This document shows positions 24,997 through 34,602 of a stretch of DNA of 43,764 nucleotides, piece after piece. The notes under the pieces were generated by a model. The model ran no database searches. It saw only the letters and a list, made by a program, of their open reading frames with translations, and was not told where the DNA came from. The position numbers were made by a program, and so were the translations under genes. Where the stretch lies: contig JAHHHH010000067.1 of the NCBI GenBank assembly GCA_019359415.1, forward strand, positions 1 through 43,764. Direction: 5' to 3'. Each line of letters begins with the position of its first letter. Within the stretch, counting starts at the first letter, position 1. Source of the DNA: Iphinoe sp. HA4291-MV1 (GTDB taxonomy: Bacteria > Cyanobacteriota > Cyanobacteriia > Cyanobacteriales > Nostocaceae).

Positions 24997-26328
24997 ATGG
25001 ATAATCAAGCGATCGCAAAGATTCAATTCCTCCAGCGCCAAGCAGCGTCCCTCTTACTCTACCAATCCGCCGTCCAAAGCGAAGTGGGGAGCGCATATCT
25101 TGACCTGTTGCAATCAATACGCTACACTGATGCCGACGCACGGGGTTGCCTCCAAGCATACGGCAATTACTTCAGATGCTTGGCTGCCAAACATCAAAAC
25201 TGGGAGGAATATCTTATTACTCAAATTCTCAGAGCAGAGAATCCTTTTACTCAGCTAGCTCAACAGCAAGAATTTGAAGATTTCCCTCCAGCTTTAGTAG
25301 CAGCAGTTCAGCATGATTTACAAGCGTTGCAAAGTCTTTATGAGTGTAGCAGCGCTGCTTTGAGTGAGTGGGTGCAAGACGTGGCACATCTGGGTGTTTC
25401 ACCAGTCGTATGGTATGTAGAGAAAGATGAAATAGCAAGAATTCATGAATTGCCGCTGATTGAGAAACTAGAACAGTTAGAAAATTGGGCTGATGCGGTG
25501 AAAGAACTGGCAGCGTATTATCGCCAATTTGGTACAGGTTTATTTGCAGAGTATCAGGCTTTGCGTTGGCAAGCTGGGCAGTTTGTCGGAATACGCTATC
25601 CTGATCCAGTTCAGTTGAATCAACTTGTGGGTTACAAGTCGCAAAAAGAAGCTTTGTTGAAAAACACAGAGTTTTTATTATCCGGACAAGTGGCGCTGCA
25701 TGTCTTACTTTACGGTAGTCGCGGTTCGGGAAAATCTTCTTTAGTGAAAGCTTTGCTGAATGAGTATGGCGAGCACAACTTACGCTTACTGGAAGTCGCA
25801 AAATCTGAGTTGAGAGACTTACCAGACATTGTGGAACAGTTACGCAATGTCCCACAGAAGTTTATCATCTTTGTCGATGACCTGTCTTTTGAAGAAGACG
25901 ATGATGCTTTCAAAGCACTCAAAGTGGTTTTGGAAGGCAATTTAACCGCACGACCTCAAAACATTGTCGTGTATGCTACTTCTAACCGTCGCCACTTAAT
26001 TCGAGAGTTTTTTGCTGATAGACCATCTCCCAAAGACAACGACGAAGTTCATGCATGGGATACCATGCAAGAGAAGCTATCTTTTAGCGATCGCTTTGGT
26101 TTGACTTTGACTTTTGAAGGCGCTGATCAGAAAACTTACTTACAAATTATCCGGCATCTTGCGGCGCAAGCTGGAATTGATATGAGTCAGGAAAATTTGG
26201 AACGTCAAGCTTTACAATGGGCAACTCGCCATAATGGTCGTTCTGGAAGAACAGCAAGACAATTTGTTGATTTCTTGAAAGCAGATTTGACACTGTCTCG
26301 TTCAACCTACCATGCAGCGAACACATAA
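24997..26328 (+). CDS. DUF815-family AAA+ ATPase
   Basis: 443 residues. The N-terminal 190 are helical and variable. Then comes LNQLVGYKSQKEALLKNTEFLLSG, a Walker A loop at 240-248 (GSRGSGKSS), a Walker B region IIFVDDLSFEEDDDAF and a sensor-like VVYATSNRRHLIREFF. These are diagnostic of DUF815, predicted AAA+ ATPases found across bacteria whose partners are unknown. A TTG directly precedes the ATG; ATG was used. It is on the same strand as the TerB-C/ATPase/helicase genes, but 134 bases lie between and no link is shown. Confidence 0.88.
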   Translation: MDNQAIAKIQFLQRQAASLLLYQSAVQSEVGSAYLDLLQSIRYTDADARGCLQAYGNYFRCLAAKHQNWEEYLITQILRAENPFTQLAQQQEFEDFPPALVAAVQHDLQALQSLYECSSAALSEWVQDVAHLGVSPVVWYVEKDEIARIHELPLIEKLEQLENWADAVKELAAYYRQFGTGLFAEYQALRWQAGQFVGIRYPDPVQLNQLVGYKSQKEALLKNTEFLLSGQVALHVLLYGSRGSGKSSLVKALLNEYGEHNLRLLEVAKSELRDLPDIVEQLRNVPQKFIIFVDDLSFEEDDDAFKALKVVLEGNLTARPQNIVVYATSNRRHLIREFFADRPSPKDNDEVHAWDTMQEKLSFSDRFGLTLTFEGADQKTYLQIIRHLAAQAGIDMSQENLERQALQWATRHNGRSGRTARQFVDFLKADLTLSRSTYHAANT

Positions 26329-26462
26329 TTGTGAAATAGTATAGATTTCGTCGTGAATTTTTCTGTTCTCTCGACTATAGTGTTACAAATAATGACATCG
26401 AGAGCTGAAAAAGCGACAGTGTGATGCTTATTGACTTAGAAAATACTTAGAATGACTGGGCT

Positions 26463-27770
26463 ATGTTAAAAACAAGCAATATGCAATCAGCAATAGTGAG
26501 TAATCGACTTATTATAGGTATAGTTGCCTTTGGCGTGAGTTTTGGTCTGAGTCTCGTCCTTAGCTGGGATTTTAACAAAGCCTTTCTCACAGGTGTAGTC
26601 ACTGTACCTGCTACGTATCTATCGGTATTGTTTGTAGATAAACGTAAAAGAAACCATGAAATACTGATTTTAGATTCTCTACAAAGGCGAATTAGAGATC
26701 TTGAAGGATTAAAGTCTCGCATTATCGCAGAAGTTTATCAACTGGAAGCTCATAACGCTTTACTGCATACAGAGTCAAGTAATTTACAAAATCAAGTTAT
26801 AGAACGACGTAACCAGAGAGATACTCTCAATAGAGAGCTAAGCACTTACGTCATAGAAAAAAAACAGTTAGAAGCAAAAATAAACTATCTACAAAATGAA
26901 CTTCACGCACTAGACCAATCAAAAGTAGAACTTAACAATACCTTTTCTGCATTAACAGCCGAAAAACGCCGTTTAGAATTGAAATCTAATGTATCACGTG
27001 CTGAAATAACTCAATTACAAGCTCAAATAAACGAATTCCAACAGCAAAAGCAAGAATTAGAAAGTAGCTTAACTCTACTAAATCGGCTAAAGCCTCAACT
27101 AGAAGAGAAATTACACGAGTTGCGAGTGCAAATACAAGAGTTAGAAGTTCAGGAAAACCAACAAAAGCAACTCATTTTAGAGAAAAAAGCCGAGAAGGAA
27201 CATATAGAAGCAAGCCTCAATTCTTTACAAACCCAACTGACAGAACAACAAATCGAATTACAACAATTGCAAGAGCAAGTTATATTGTTGCAAGGGGAAC
27301 GCGACCAGTTGCAAAGCCAAGTTTGGGAGCTTCTCCACCAAATGGGAACCCTGACAACTCAGGAACAATTGAATGAAAACGGACAGGAAGAGAGCGAAGA
27401 TCTCTTTCCTTTCTCTGAATTACTAGAGTCTTTAGAACCACCAATAGATACTACCGATAGAGGAGAAAATTTCTCTGAAGAATGGGCTGAGTTTACCAAG
27501 CAGCTACAGAGTTATGAAATTCGGGTATTAAAAGCTATGCTAGAACAAGATAACCCTAATGCTGCTATTAAAAAGATTGCTGAAGAAAATATTACAATGC
27601 CAAATCTACTGATTGATTCCATTAATGAACTTGCCAATAATACTATTGGTGAATTAATAATTGACCCAAATTCGGAAACTCCAGAAATTTATGAAGAACA
27701 TAGGACTAATATAAAAAAAGTCATTGCAATGTACGAAAATAAAATGGCTGAACCAACCTCATTTAACTAA
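26463..27770 (+). CDS. Membrane-anchored coiled-coil protein with a TerB-C-like domain
   Basis: 435 residues. Two membrane segments (about 15-35 and 41-58: IIGIVAFGVSFGLSLVLSW and FLTGVVTVPATYLSVLFV) are followed by a very long coiled coil (about 65-300, rich in Leu, Gln and Glu). After an acidic linker, about 340-425 form a compact domain (QSYEIRVLKAMLEQDNPNAA, then MPNLLIDSINELANNTIGEL and IDPNSETPEIYEEH). This end matches the TerB-C domain known from tellurite/phage/DNA-processing gene groups. Its neighbour 148 bases downstream is the DUF2791 ATPase. A role as membrane-tethered scaffold of that module is inferred. Confidence 0.75.
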   Translation: MLKTSNMQSAIVSNRLIIGIVAFGVSFGLSLVLSWDFNKAFLTGVVTVPATYLSVLFVDKRKRNHEILILDSLQRRIRDLEGLKSRIIAEVYQLEAHNALLHTESSNLQNQVIERRNQRDTLNRELSTYVIEKKQLEAKINYLQNELHALDQSKVELNNTFSALTAEKRRLELKSNVSRAEITQLQAQINEFQQQKQELESSLTLLNRLKPQLEEKLHELRVQIQELEVQENQQKQLILEKKAEKEHIEASLNSLQTQLTEQQIELQQLQEQVILLQGERDQLQSQVWELLHQMGTLTTQEQLNENGQEESEDLFPFSELLESLEPPIDTTDRGENFSEEWAEFTKQLQSYEIRVLKAMLEQDNPNAAIKKIAEENITMPNLLIDSINELANNTIGELIIDPNSETPEIYEEHRTNIKKVIAMYENKMAEPTSFN

Positions 27771-27918
27771 ATGTATATACCATATTCTTCCTAGGTTTAA
27801 GCTGGAAATGCTTTCATCGCTAGGCACCATCTTTGGTAAATTGCAAGAGGAGACAGCCCACTAAATAGCTTTCCCACGTGCTTCGTAGGAACGAGAAAAG
27901 TGAGGTGCAGTAATTTAA

Positions 27919-29247
27919 ATGACAAAGCTCAAAATCTCAAAAAAAGTATCCACTGCTTTGATAAACTCTCTAGGCGCGGGAGTCGTACCTAGAGTAGGAC
28001 TAGAACACATAGCGGTAGGACGGGAACAAGAACTCAAAAGCCTATCGCAAAATCTTAATGATATAGCAGAAGGGATAGCAGCATTTCGCTTCGTCATTGG
28101 CAATTACGGTTCAGGGAAAAGCTTCATGCTACAACTGCTTCGTAATCGTGCTATGGAGCAAGGTTTTGTCGTAGCTGATGCTGACTTATGCTGGGAACGC
28201 CGACTAGCCGGAAGCAACAACGAAGGGTTGGCGACATATCGAGAATTAATGAGTCACCTTGCTACAAAAACGCGTCCTGATGGTGGTGCGTTGGTTTCTA
28301 TTTTGGAAGGATGGATTAATAAAATCCAACAAGAAGTCGCTAAAGAAACTGGAATGCGTCCCAATGATGAAGGTTTTGATGACCAAGTTGAAGAAAAAAT
28401 CAGGGAAGTCGTTCAGTATATTGAAGACTTAGTTCACGGATTTGATTTTGGCAGCGTTATTGTTGCTTATTGGCGCGGCTATCGCTTGGATGATGATGAT
28501 TTGAAAAATGCAGCACTGCGGTGGTTGCGGGGAGAATTTACCACTAAAATTGAGGCAAAAGCAGCCTTGGGAGTACGTGTCATTATTGATGATGAGAGTT
28601 GGTATGACTACATCAAGCTTATAGCGAAATTTGTTGCTGAGATTGGCTATAAAGGTCTTTTAATTCTGCTTGATGAAGCTGCACATTTATACCAGATATC
28701 TCCTACAGTGACACGGGAGAAAAACTATAACAGATTACTGAGGATGTTCAATGATATCATGCAGTGTAAAGCAGAGCATCTTGGCATTTTTCTTGGTGGT
28801 ACTACAAGATTTTTAGAAGATCCAAATCGGGGGCTTTTTGCAGATGCTGCTTGGCGAAGACGGACAAAAGAGAGTCGTTTTGTCACTCAAGCAGGTGTCC
28901 AGGAATATATGGGACCAGTGATGCGTCTTAACCCACTCATGGAAGAAGAAATCCTTACTCTTTTGCAAAGATTAACAGAAATTCATACTATTAATTTTGG
29001 TTACGAAAAGACTTTAACAAACCGTAATTTGAAAGATTTTGTCAAAGAAATTGTTAGCCGCTTGGGTGCGGAAGCTTTGCTGACACCAGGTGAAATTGTG
29101 CGGGATTTTATTAGTGTATTGAATATTCTTTATCAAAACCAAAATTTCTCTTTTGGTGAACTCATTCATGGTGCTGATTTTAAACCGACTGTTAAGGGTA
29201 AAGATGCAGATGTGGATGAGGATGATGTAGCAGAATTTAGTTTGTAA
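27919..29247 (+). CDS. DUF2791/BrxD-like P-loop ATPase
   Basis: 442 residues. Walker A at 61-68 (GNYGSGKS), and Walker B at 246-253 (GLLILLDE) followed by AAHLY. In between it has typical family features: VVADADLCWERRL and GRE near residue 35, and later GIFLGGTTRFLEDPNRGLF. This is the DUF2791 group, which includes BrxD of type 2 BREX phage-defence systems. In Ter-associated operons the same ATPase stands with TerB proteins and a large helicase. Here the TerB-C gene is just upstream and the Lhr-like helicase 3 kb downstream. DNA-related, ATP-driven function is family knowledge; the exact role is not known. Confidence 0.88.
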   Translation: MTKLKISKKVSTALINSLGAGVVPRVGLEHIAVGREQELKSLSQNLNDIAEGIAAFRFVIGNYGSGKSFMLQLLRNRAMEQGFVVADADLCWERRLAGSNNEGLATYRELMSHLATKTRPDGGALVSILEGWINKIQQEVAKETGMRPNDEGFDDQVEEKIREVVQYIEDLVHGFDFGSVIVAYWRGYRLDDDDLKNAALRWLRGEFTTKIEAKAALGVRVIIDDESWYDYIKLIAKFVAEIGYKGLLILLDEAAHLYQISPTVTREKNYNRLLRMFNDIMQCKAEHLGIFLGGTTRFLEDPNRGLFADAAWRRRTKESRFVTQAGVQEYMGPVMRLNPLMEEEILTLLQRLTEIHTINFGYEKTLTNRNLKDFVKEIVSRLGAEALLTPGEIVRDFISVLNILYQNQNFSFGELIHGADFKPTVKGKDADVDEDDVAEFSL

Positions 29248-29361
29248 AAGTAATTGCAAGACTTAAGAAAAGAATACATGCTTTAAAAACCAAAAAAACT
29301 CTTAGCTACACCCAGCCAAGAAAGCAGTTGCACTAGTATCGGCACAGTCCTGCCAAGTACA

Positions 29362-29469
29362 TATAGCACTTCTCGTTTGAATCAAGTACAGATTTATCTG
29401 CGTCCAACAGAAGTCCATCTGCGGTTTTTTAATTCTTTAATGTATTGCACTCAAATGCAAACCGCTATA
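29362..29469. mobile_element. MITE-like element, 108 bp, TATAGC termini
   Basis: The left end TATAGCACTTCTCGTTTGAA and the reversed right end TATAGCGGTTTGCATTTGAG share 13 of 20 bases. The inside has a T-rich strand with AGTCCATCTGCGG. Non-coding. It lies in the gap between the ATPase gene and a reverse-strand secreted protein, so it forms part of the material separating the ATPase from the helicase. Confidence 0.5.
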
Positions 29470-29507
29470 TTTCCGCTATGCTTTACTAGCCTTTAGAACA
29501 CAACTTT

Positions 29508-30251
29508 CTATTGTTGACCGACAGGTACTTTTTGTTTTTTTAATTTTCGTATCTCTTGATCATCTGCATCTAGTTTATAAATAAACCCAAACTCTTGAGC
29601 AATACGTCTACGAATACCTCGGGGTGGGTAAAGAGGGACGACTAAAAATGATGAAGTTGCGTAAGAATCAGCAGTTCTTATAAGCTCTAAAGCTTGGTCT
29701 TTTGATAAACCTTGCTCTAAGTTCTTTTGAAAGATGTCAGCTAAACAGGTACTTCTTCTTCCCTGCCGTCTAAATCGCTCTTTATCTTTATAAAGTTGAA
29801 TAATATCTTCGAGACAATTACTATACTGCTGGATGTTAGTAAAGGTAAATGTATATTGAGATTTCATTTGTCTAGAATCTGGCTGACTTTGCACAGAACT
29901 TTCAGGACGTGTTTGATTCTGTAGAGGTTTTATCTCATCTGTTGCAGAATCATAAATGTATTCTCCAGGTTTCAGCCCTCTTCCTCTTACACAAATTTTG
30001 TTTGTCTCTAATTGAAGGCTTGCAGTTTCATTACTACATTTAACTGGTGTGAGACCAAAGTCAGTTAGGAATTGGCTAATATTAGGTGGCAAAGAAATCC
30101 CTGGATCTTGAGCAATCACTGGATTTAGTTGATTAGTAGATGTTTGACTCAATGCAGGTATAGCTATGCCTAAGTTCGTTACCACGATACTTAACCAAAG
30201 TCCTGACAAAATCTTCAGTCTTTTACATATTTGGTGAGATACAGCACTCAT
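29508..30251 (-). CDS. Secreted hypothetical protein
   Basis: About 247 residues from ATG 30251 (other starts at 30266 and 30287 are possible). A signal peptide spans about residues 10-36 (LSGLWLSIVVTNLGIAIPALS). The mature part has ISLPPNISQFLTDFGLTPVKC and an NKICVRGRGLKPGEYIYD piece, then a basic region (KDKERFRRQGRR) and LVVPLYPPRGIRRRIAQEFG at the C-terminus. Two to three cysteines may form a disulfide. I do not recognise the family. It runs opposite to the flanking ATPase and helicase genes. Confidence 0.6.
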   Translation of the reverse strand: MSAVSHQICKRLKILSGLWLSIVVTNLGIAIPALSQTSTNQLNPVIAQDPGISLPPNISQFLTDFGLTPVKCSNETASLQLETNKICVRGRGLKPGEYIYDSATDEIKPLQNQTRPESSVQSQPDSRQMKSQYTFTFTNIQQYSNCLEDIIQLYKDKERFRRQGRRSTCLADIFQKNLEQGLSKDQALELIRTADSYATSSFLVVPLYPPRGIRRRIAQEFGFIYKLDADDQEIRKLKKQKVPVGQQ

Positions 30252-30485
30252 AATTATTATTACCATTACGGTTAATACAAAAAACACTTATTAGTGGATT
30301 TGACAATGTTGGTGGAATACCGTGCTTCCAGAATTATCCCATTTTCATACATCCTGTTTTACTCCGTTCATGACGACTACTTAATTCATCTCGGTACTGT
30401 ACCTGGAGATGAAGTTGAAGTTGGAATCGGAGTTGGAGTTACAGTTGGAGTTGATTTAACACTTGGAGCACGATTATTAGTTGGA

Positions 30486-31899
30486 TTATTCCCGTCTCCT
30501 AGGAGGATTGCCATTATCAATTGCATTTATCAAGCCAAATAATCCAAGAACAGCGAGAGCAGATAGTGCCTCGACAGTTTCGTTTTTGCCTGGAGAAGGT
30601 TTATTAGATTGACCTATGGCTCTTCGGTAATCCTCCAGTTGAGTAGCATTATATCTTTTGCTAGGTACTCGACAGTATCTGCCCGAATCTGTCGATAAAG
30701 GGCAAGAGATCTATCCACTTTTCCTGTCTCTGTATCTTTTAGTGCCTGTGCTTCTGCACCTTTAAGAAAATCAAGCTTTGACGAAGAGTTGGATGTGTTG
30801 ACTTGGTTGCGACTGCTCCAACTATCCAAGGATAATTGCCAATATTTTTCAGAATTCCACCAACCATATCCAACTGCTCCCAAGATAGCTGCCGAAATCG
30901 TGGCTATAACTAGGGTTCGTCTGCGAAGCTCTCGTTGCTTAACGCGATCGCGCAATCCAACACTAGTATTAATAAACTGATTCGCCGCCGGACTAAATCC
31001 ACCCAACACTTGATTAAATGTCGAGTGTTTTCGCAGTTCTAAAACTTTCTCTAACTTTGAGCCACCCCACAATTCATCCTCAGCTTTTTTCGCTTCCCAG
31101 CGTCCCACATCATCATTTAATCGGTTGCGGAGCGCTATCGCTTGACGATTTTCCTGAATCCAGTTATTCAAGGTTGTCCAGGAAATAAGCAGCGTTTCAT
31201 GGGCAATTTCTACGGTAGATTGCTGAGATTGCAGGGGGCGGTTACTCACTAACAAATTATTATTAATCAATTTAGTCAGCACACCTTGCTCAAGTTCATC
31301 GCTAAACTCAGAACGTAGCGCCCGTCTGCGAACTGCTTTCCATTCAGTACCAGAGTCTTCATCCCCACCAATATCAACCAGTTTGAGGAAGATTCTCTGA
31401 GTAGCTAACTTTTCCGGTTCTGGTAACGCCCCATAAATGCTATCCACCCGTTGTTGCAGCGCACCCCTGACACCACCTAACTGGCGGTAGGTACTAATAT
31501 TTAACGTGCGGTCTTGAATACTACCATTTTTGACTTCTGTTTTCCAAAGTAAATCCAACGTGTACTGTAATAGTGGTAGATAGCCTGCCTGTCCTTGAAT
31601 ATCCTTGATAATTTCCTCTACCAGTTCAGTTTCAAACACTACACCATGATGCGCCGCAGGTTGTTCAATTGCTAACCGCAACTCATCCGGTTGCATTTCT
31701 GCAATCAACGGACAATGTTTATCCGTAGCTTTTACTAGCTGAGGATAGGGGCTTAATCTATCAAGAAAATCAGCCCGCATTGTCGCCATAATTTTGACAG
31801 AACGATTCTTGGTGTTACTCAATTTCACTAAGCTGGTGATAAACTGGTCACGCTTTTGGGGCTGACTGGTGGTGAATAACTCCTCAAACTGATCAATTT
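30486..31899 (-). pseudogene. nSTAND-type NTPase, 5' truncated and frameshifted
   Basis: From 31899 the reverse strand reads IDQFEELFTTSQPQKRDQFI (Walker B-type region), then MATMRADFLDRLSPYPQLV, YLPLLQYTLDLLWKTE and AHETLLISWTTLNNWI. These are the second part of nSTAND1 NTPases. The P-loop and N-terminal half are missing. The break lies beside a TATAGCAGTTC sequence that resembles the MITE tips. A membrane helix (LVIATISAAILGAVGYGWW) follows. Near 30656-30659 one A is lost in an A-run; the other frame continues RYNATQLEDYRRAIGQSN and ends at 30486. STAND proteins sense ligands in defence or signalling. Not functional. Confidence 0.75.
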
Positions 31900-32230
31900 A
31901 AGAACTGCTATAGTATTCCACTGCGTTAACGCACGCTACAAATTTACTCTATAATATTTTTTTCCAGATATAATTGAAAATCCAAAATTAATATCTAGGA
32001 CTGACGCATTGACAGAAATCATCAAGTATGCTGTTTGAATTTTCAGACATTGAAGTTTGATTTTTCCACCACTAGCTAGCGATCGCCGAACGCGAGTGCG
32101 TTCCACAGGAAAGGCTTAAGCTCCGCTTATCGCCACCCATTTGAGAGCAGTCGCCAACAGTCTGAAACGACCGCATTTCGTTAATACACATAATAGTCGA
32201 TTTGAGAGCGTGCGTAAGTCTTAATATCAT

Positions 32231-34513
32231 ATGAGCAATGCTATATTTTCCAGACTTGCCCCATTTATTCAAGAATATATTTACAATCATAACTGGACTG
32301 AATTACGACCAGTTCAAATCGAAGCTTGTAAAGTTATATTTAACACTGATGCTCATTTGCTCGTTGCTGCTGGTACTGCTTCGGGGAAAACAGAAGCAGC
32401 ATTTCTACCTGTTTTGACTCTCTTACATGAAAATCCTTCTGCTACTATTGGCGCACTCTACATTGGTCCTATTAAAGCTTTAATTAATGACCAATTTGAA
32501 CGTCTCAATGATTTGTTACGAGAGGCGGATATCCCTGTTTGGTATTGGCATGGTGATGTTAGCCAAAGTCATAAAACCAAGCTTCTTAAGAATCCTAAAG
32601 GTATTCTGCAAATTACGCCAGAATCTTTAGAAAGTTTGTTAATCAAGAAACATCATGAATTAACACGTTTGTTTGGTGATTTGCGGTTTATCATCATCGA
32701 TGAAATTCACGCATTTATGGGTTCAGAACGAGGTTGTCAGATTCTTTGTCAATTGGCACGGTTGGCAAGAGTGACGCAAATTCAACCCCGAAGAATTGGT
32801 TTATCGGCGACTCTTGGTGATTACTCTATGGCTGAGGAATGGTTACGTTCTGGAACTGAACAGTTGGTGATGACTCCGAAAATTGAAGGGGGAAAACGTC
32901 AAATTAAACTTGCTGTGGAGCATTTTTATGTTTTTGAAACGAACCGCAGAGGCGCAGAGGAGCCAGTGCGTTGCGGGGGTTCCCCCCGTTGTAGCACCTG
33001 GCGTGACGCAGAGAGAGGAAAAGAGGAGATAGAGGAAAGTGTAAGTGTATATGATAGATATATTTTTAATTTGAGTAAATCTCGGAAGTGTCTGGTTTTT
33101 GCTAATAATAAATCGCAAACGGAATCTGTTATTTCATCTTTGCGTCAAATTGCTGCTGATGAGGGGTATCCAGATATTTATCATGTGCATCATGGCAGTA
33201 TTTCTGCTAGTTTGCGTCAAGCGGCTGAGGCTGCTATGCGTGAACCGAATTATCCAGCAGTGACTGCTGCTACGTCGACTTTAGAATTGGGTATAGATAT
33301 TGGTTATTTGGAGCGAGTTATTCAGTTGGAATCGCCTCTTTCTGTTGCTAGTTTTTTACAGCGGTTAGGACGTACTGGAAGAAGAGGTGAAGCTGCTGAT
33401 ATGAGGTTTGTTTGCGCTGAGGAGAAAGTTTCTGCAGAAGCATCGTTACCGGAACAAATTCCTTGGCAACTTTTGCAATGTATTGCAATTATCCAACTTT
33501 ATTTGGAAGAGCGTTGGATTGAACCCATTAAACCTCTTAGATATCCGTTGAGTTTGTTGTATCATCAAACTATGAGTGTTTTAGTAGCAATGGGAAAACT
33601 TTCACCTGCTGCTCTTGCTAAACAGGTTTTAAATCTACCAGTTTTTGCTGCTATTTCTCAAGAAGATTTTAAGTTATTGTTGCGCTATCTCATTGATATT
33701 GACCATCTTCACTTAACTGAACAAGGTAAGTTAATTGTTGGTTTAGCTGGAGAAAAGGTGGTAGGAAAATTTCAGTTTTATGCTGTCTTTCCTGATAATC
33801 AAGAATATATTGTAAAGCAAGGAACAACAGAAATTGGTAGTATCGTCATACCGTCTTCTGTAGGAGGTTTATTCGCTTTAGCAGGGAAAACTTGGGAAGT
33901 TGTAGATGTTGATTTTAAAAGAAAGATTATTTCGGTTAAGCAGGTAGAGGGTAAAGCTAGTATTTATTGGCGGGGTGGTAGTGGCACTATTCATACAAAA
34001 ATTTTGCAACGGATGAGGCAGGTGTTGTTTGAAGATATAGAGTATAGCTACTTACAAAAAAATGCTTTAAAGCGTTTGCAGTTAGTTCGTGAATTAGCAA
34101 GAGATGTTGGACTAGATAGACGTAATATATTGCAATTAGAAAAAGGTAAGTGTTGCATTTTTCCTTGGATGGGTACTGTCGCTCACCGTACCCTGGAAAG
34201 ATTATTGAACTGCTTTTGCCGTGAATCTTTGGAAATTAGCAGTATAAGTGGCAATAATCCTTATTTTTTGATAGTTAAATTAGCTCCAAAAAAAATTGAA
34301 TTCCTTTATTCTGAAATTCTTTCTTTCTGTGAGCAAAGAATAAACAATGAGGATTTAGTGAGTGATGCTGAAGCTCCACAAATCCAAAAGTATGATGAAT
34401 TTATTCCTTACCCACTTTTGCGAAAAGCATTTGCCAGTCATCATTTAGATATGTCGGAACTTAGGCAACAAGTTGCTCTTTGGCAAACTTATAATAGTAA
34501 ATCCTGCTATTGA
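32231..34513 (+). CDS. Lhr/BrxHI-like superfamily 2 DEAD/DEAH helicase with in-frame repeat insert
   Basis: 760 residues. Motif I AGTASGKT (47-54), motif II DEIH (157-160), motif III SATL (192-195), motif V/VI region TSTLELGIDIG (349-359) and QRLGRTGRRG (377-386). A long C-terminal part with WRGGSGTIH follows. It matches the Lhr-type helicases including BrxHI of type 2 BREX and the large helicase of Ter-associated operons. Residues about 237-266 (TNRRGAEEPVRCGGSP...) between the two RecA lobes are encoded by a GC-rich repeat and look foreign. The frame is kept. It is separated from the DUF2791 ATPase by about 3 kb. ATP-driven strand separation is expected. Confidence 0.88.
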   Translation: MSNAIFSRLAPFIQEYIYNHNWTELRPVQIEACKVIFNTDAHLLVAAGTASGKTEAAFLPVLTLLHENPSATIGALYIGPIKALINDQFERLNDLLREADIPVWYWHGDVSQSHKTKLLKNPKGILQITPESLESLLIKKHHELTRLFGDLRFIIIDEIHAFMGSERGCQILCQLARLARVTQIQPRRIGLSATLGDYSMAEEWLRSGTEQLVMTPKIEGGKRQIKLAVEHFYVFETNRRGAEEPVRCGGSPRCSTWRDAERGKEEIEESVSVYDRYIFNLSKSRKCLVFANNKSQTESVISSLRQIAADEGYPDIYHVHHGSISASLRQAAEAAMREPNYPAVTAATSTLELGIDIGYLERVIQLESPLSVASFLQRLGRTGRRGEAADMRFVCAEEKVSAEASLPEQIPWQLLQCIAIIQLYLEERWIEPIKPLRYPLSLLYHQTMSVLVAMGKLSPAALAKQVLNLPVFAAISQEDFKLLLRYLIDIDHLHLTEQGKLIVGLAGEKVVGKFQFYAVFPDNQEYIVKQGTTEIGSIVIPSSVGGLFALAGKTWEVVDVDFKRKIISVKQVEGKASIYWRGGSGTIHTKILQRMRQVLFEDIEYSYLQKNALKRLQLVRELARDVGLDRRNILQLEKGKCCIFPWMGTVAHRTLERLLNCFCRESLEISSISGNNPYFLIVKLAPKKIEFLYSEILSFCEQRINNEDLVSDAEAPQIQKYDEFIPYPLLRKAFASHHLDMSELRQQVALWQTYNSKSCY
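32939..33028. repeat. Palindromic repeat inserted in frame in the helicase gene
   Basis: A GC-rich block runs from ACGAACCGCAGAGGCGCAGA to GACGCAGAGAGAGG, with GGAGCCAGTGCG and GGGGGTTCCCCCC inside. Bases 32972-32997 are an exact inverted copy of 8139-8164 in the first MITE, and GGAGCCAGTGCG is also shared with that region. The outer ACGAACCGCA...CGCAGAG is related to the TTTGCGTCTTTGCGGTTCGT sequence at about 9681-9700. It is thus a nested repeat, translated as about 30 extra residues. Confidence 0.75.
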
Positions 34514-34602
34514 AATATCGTCGTACTGTCGTCAGACAAGCAATTTGTTGTGTCATGGTTTCACCCAACCGTGGAATCATTTTCTAATAGCACTAAAATC
34601 TA

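Noticed and set aside
26463-27770. Tellurite-resistance function from the TerB-C label
   Set aside because: TerB-C is a domain name carried over from ter operons; nothing here supports tellurite handling.
30294-30542. 82-codon plus-strand frame with VGVGV repeats
   Set aside because: It is the complement of the frameshifted STAND gene tail and of a Thr/Pro-rich low-complexity stretch; no convincing ribosome site.
26463-34513. A complete type 2 BREX system
   Set aside because: No PglX methylase, PglZ phosphatase, PglY/BrxC or PglW gene is in the window.
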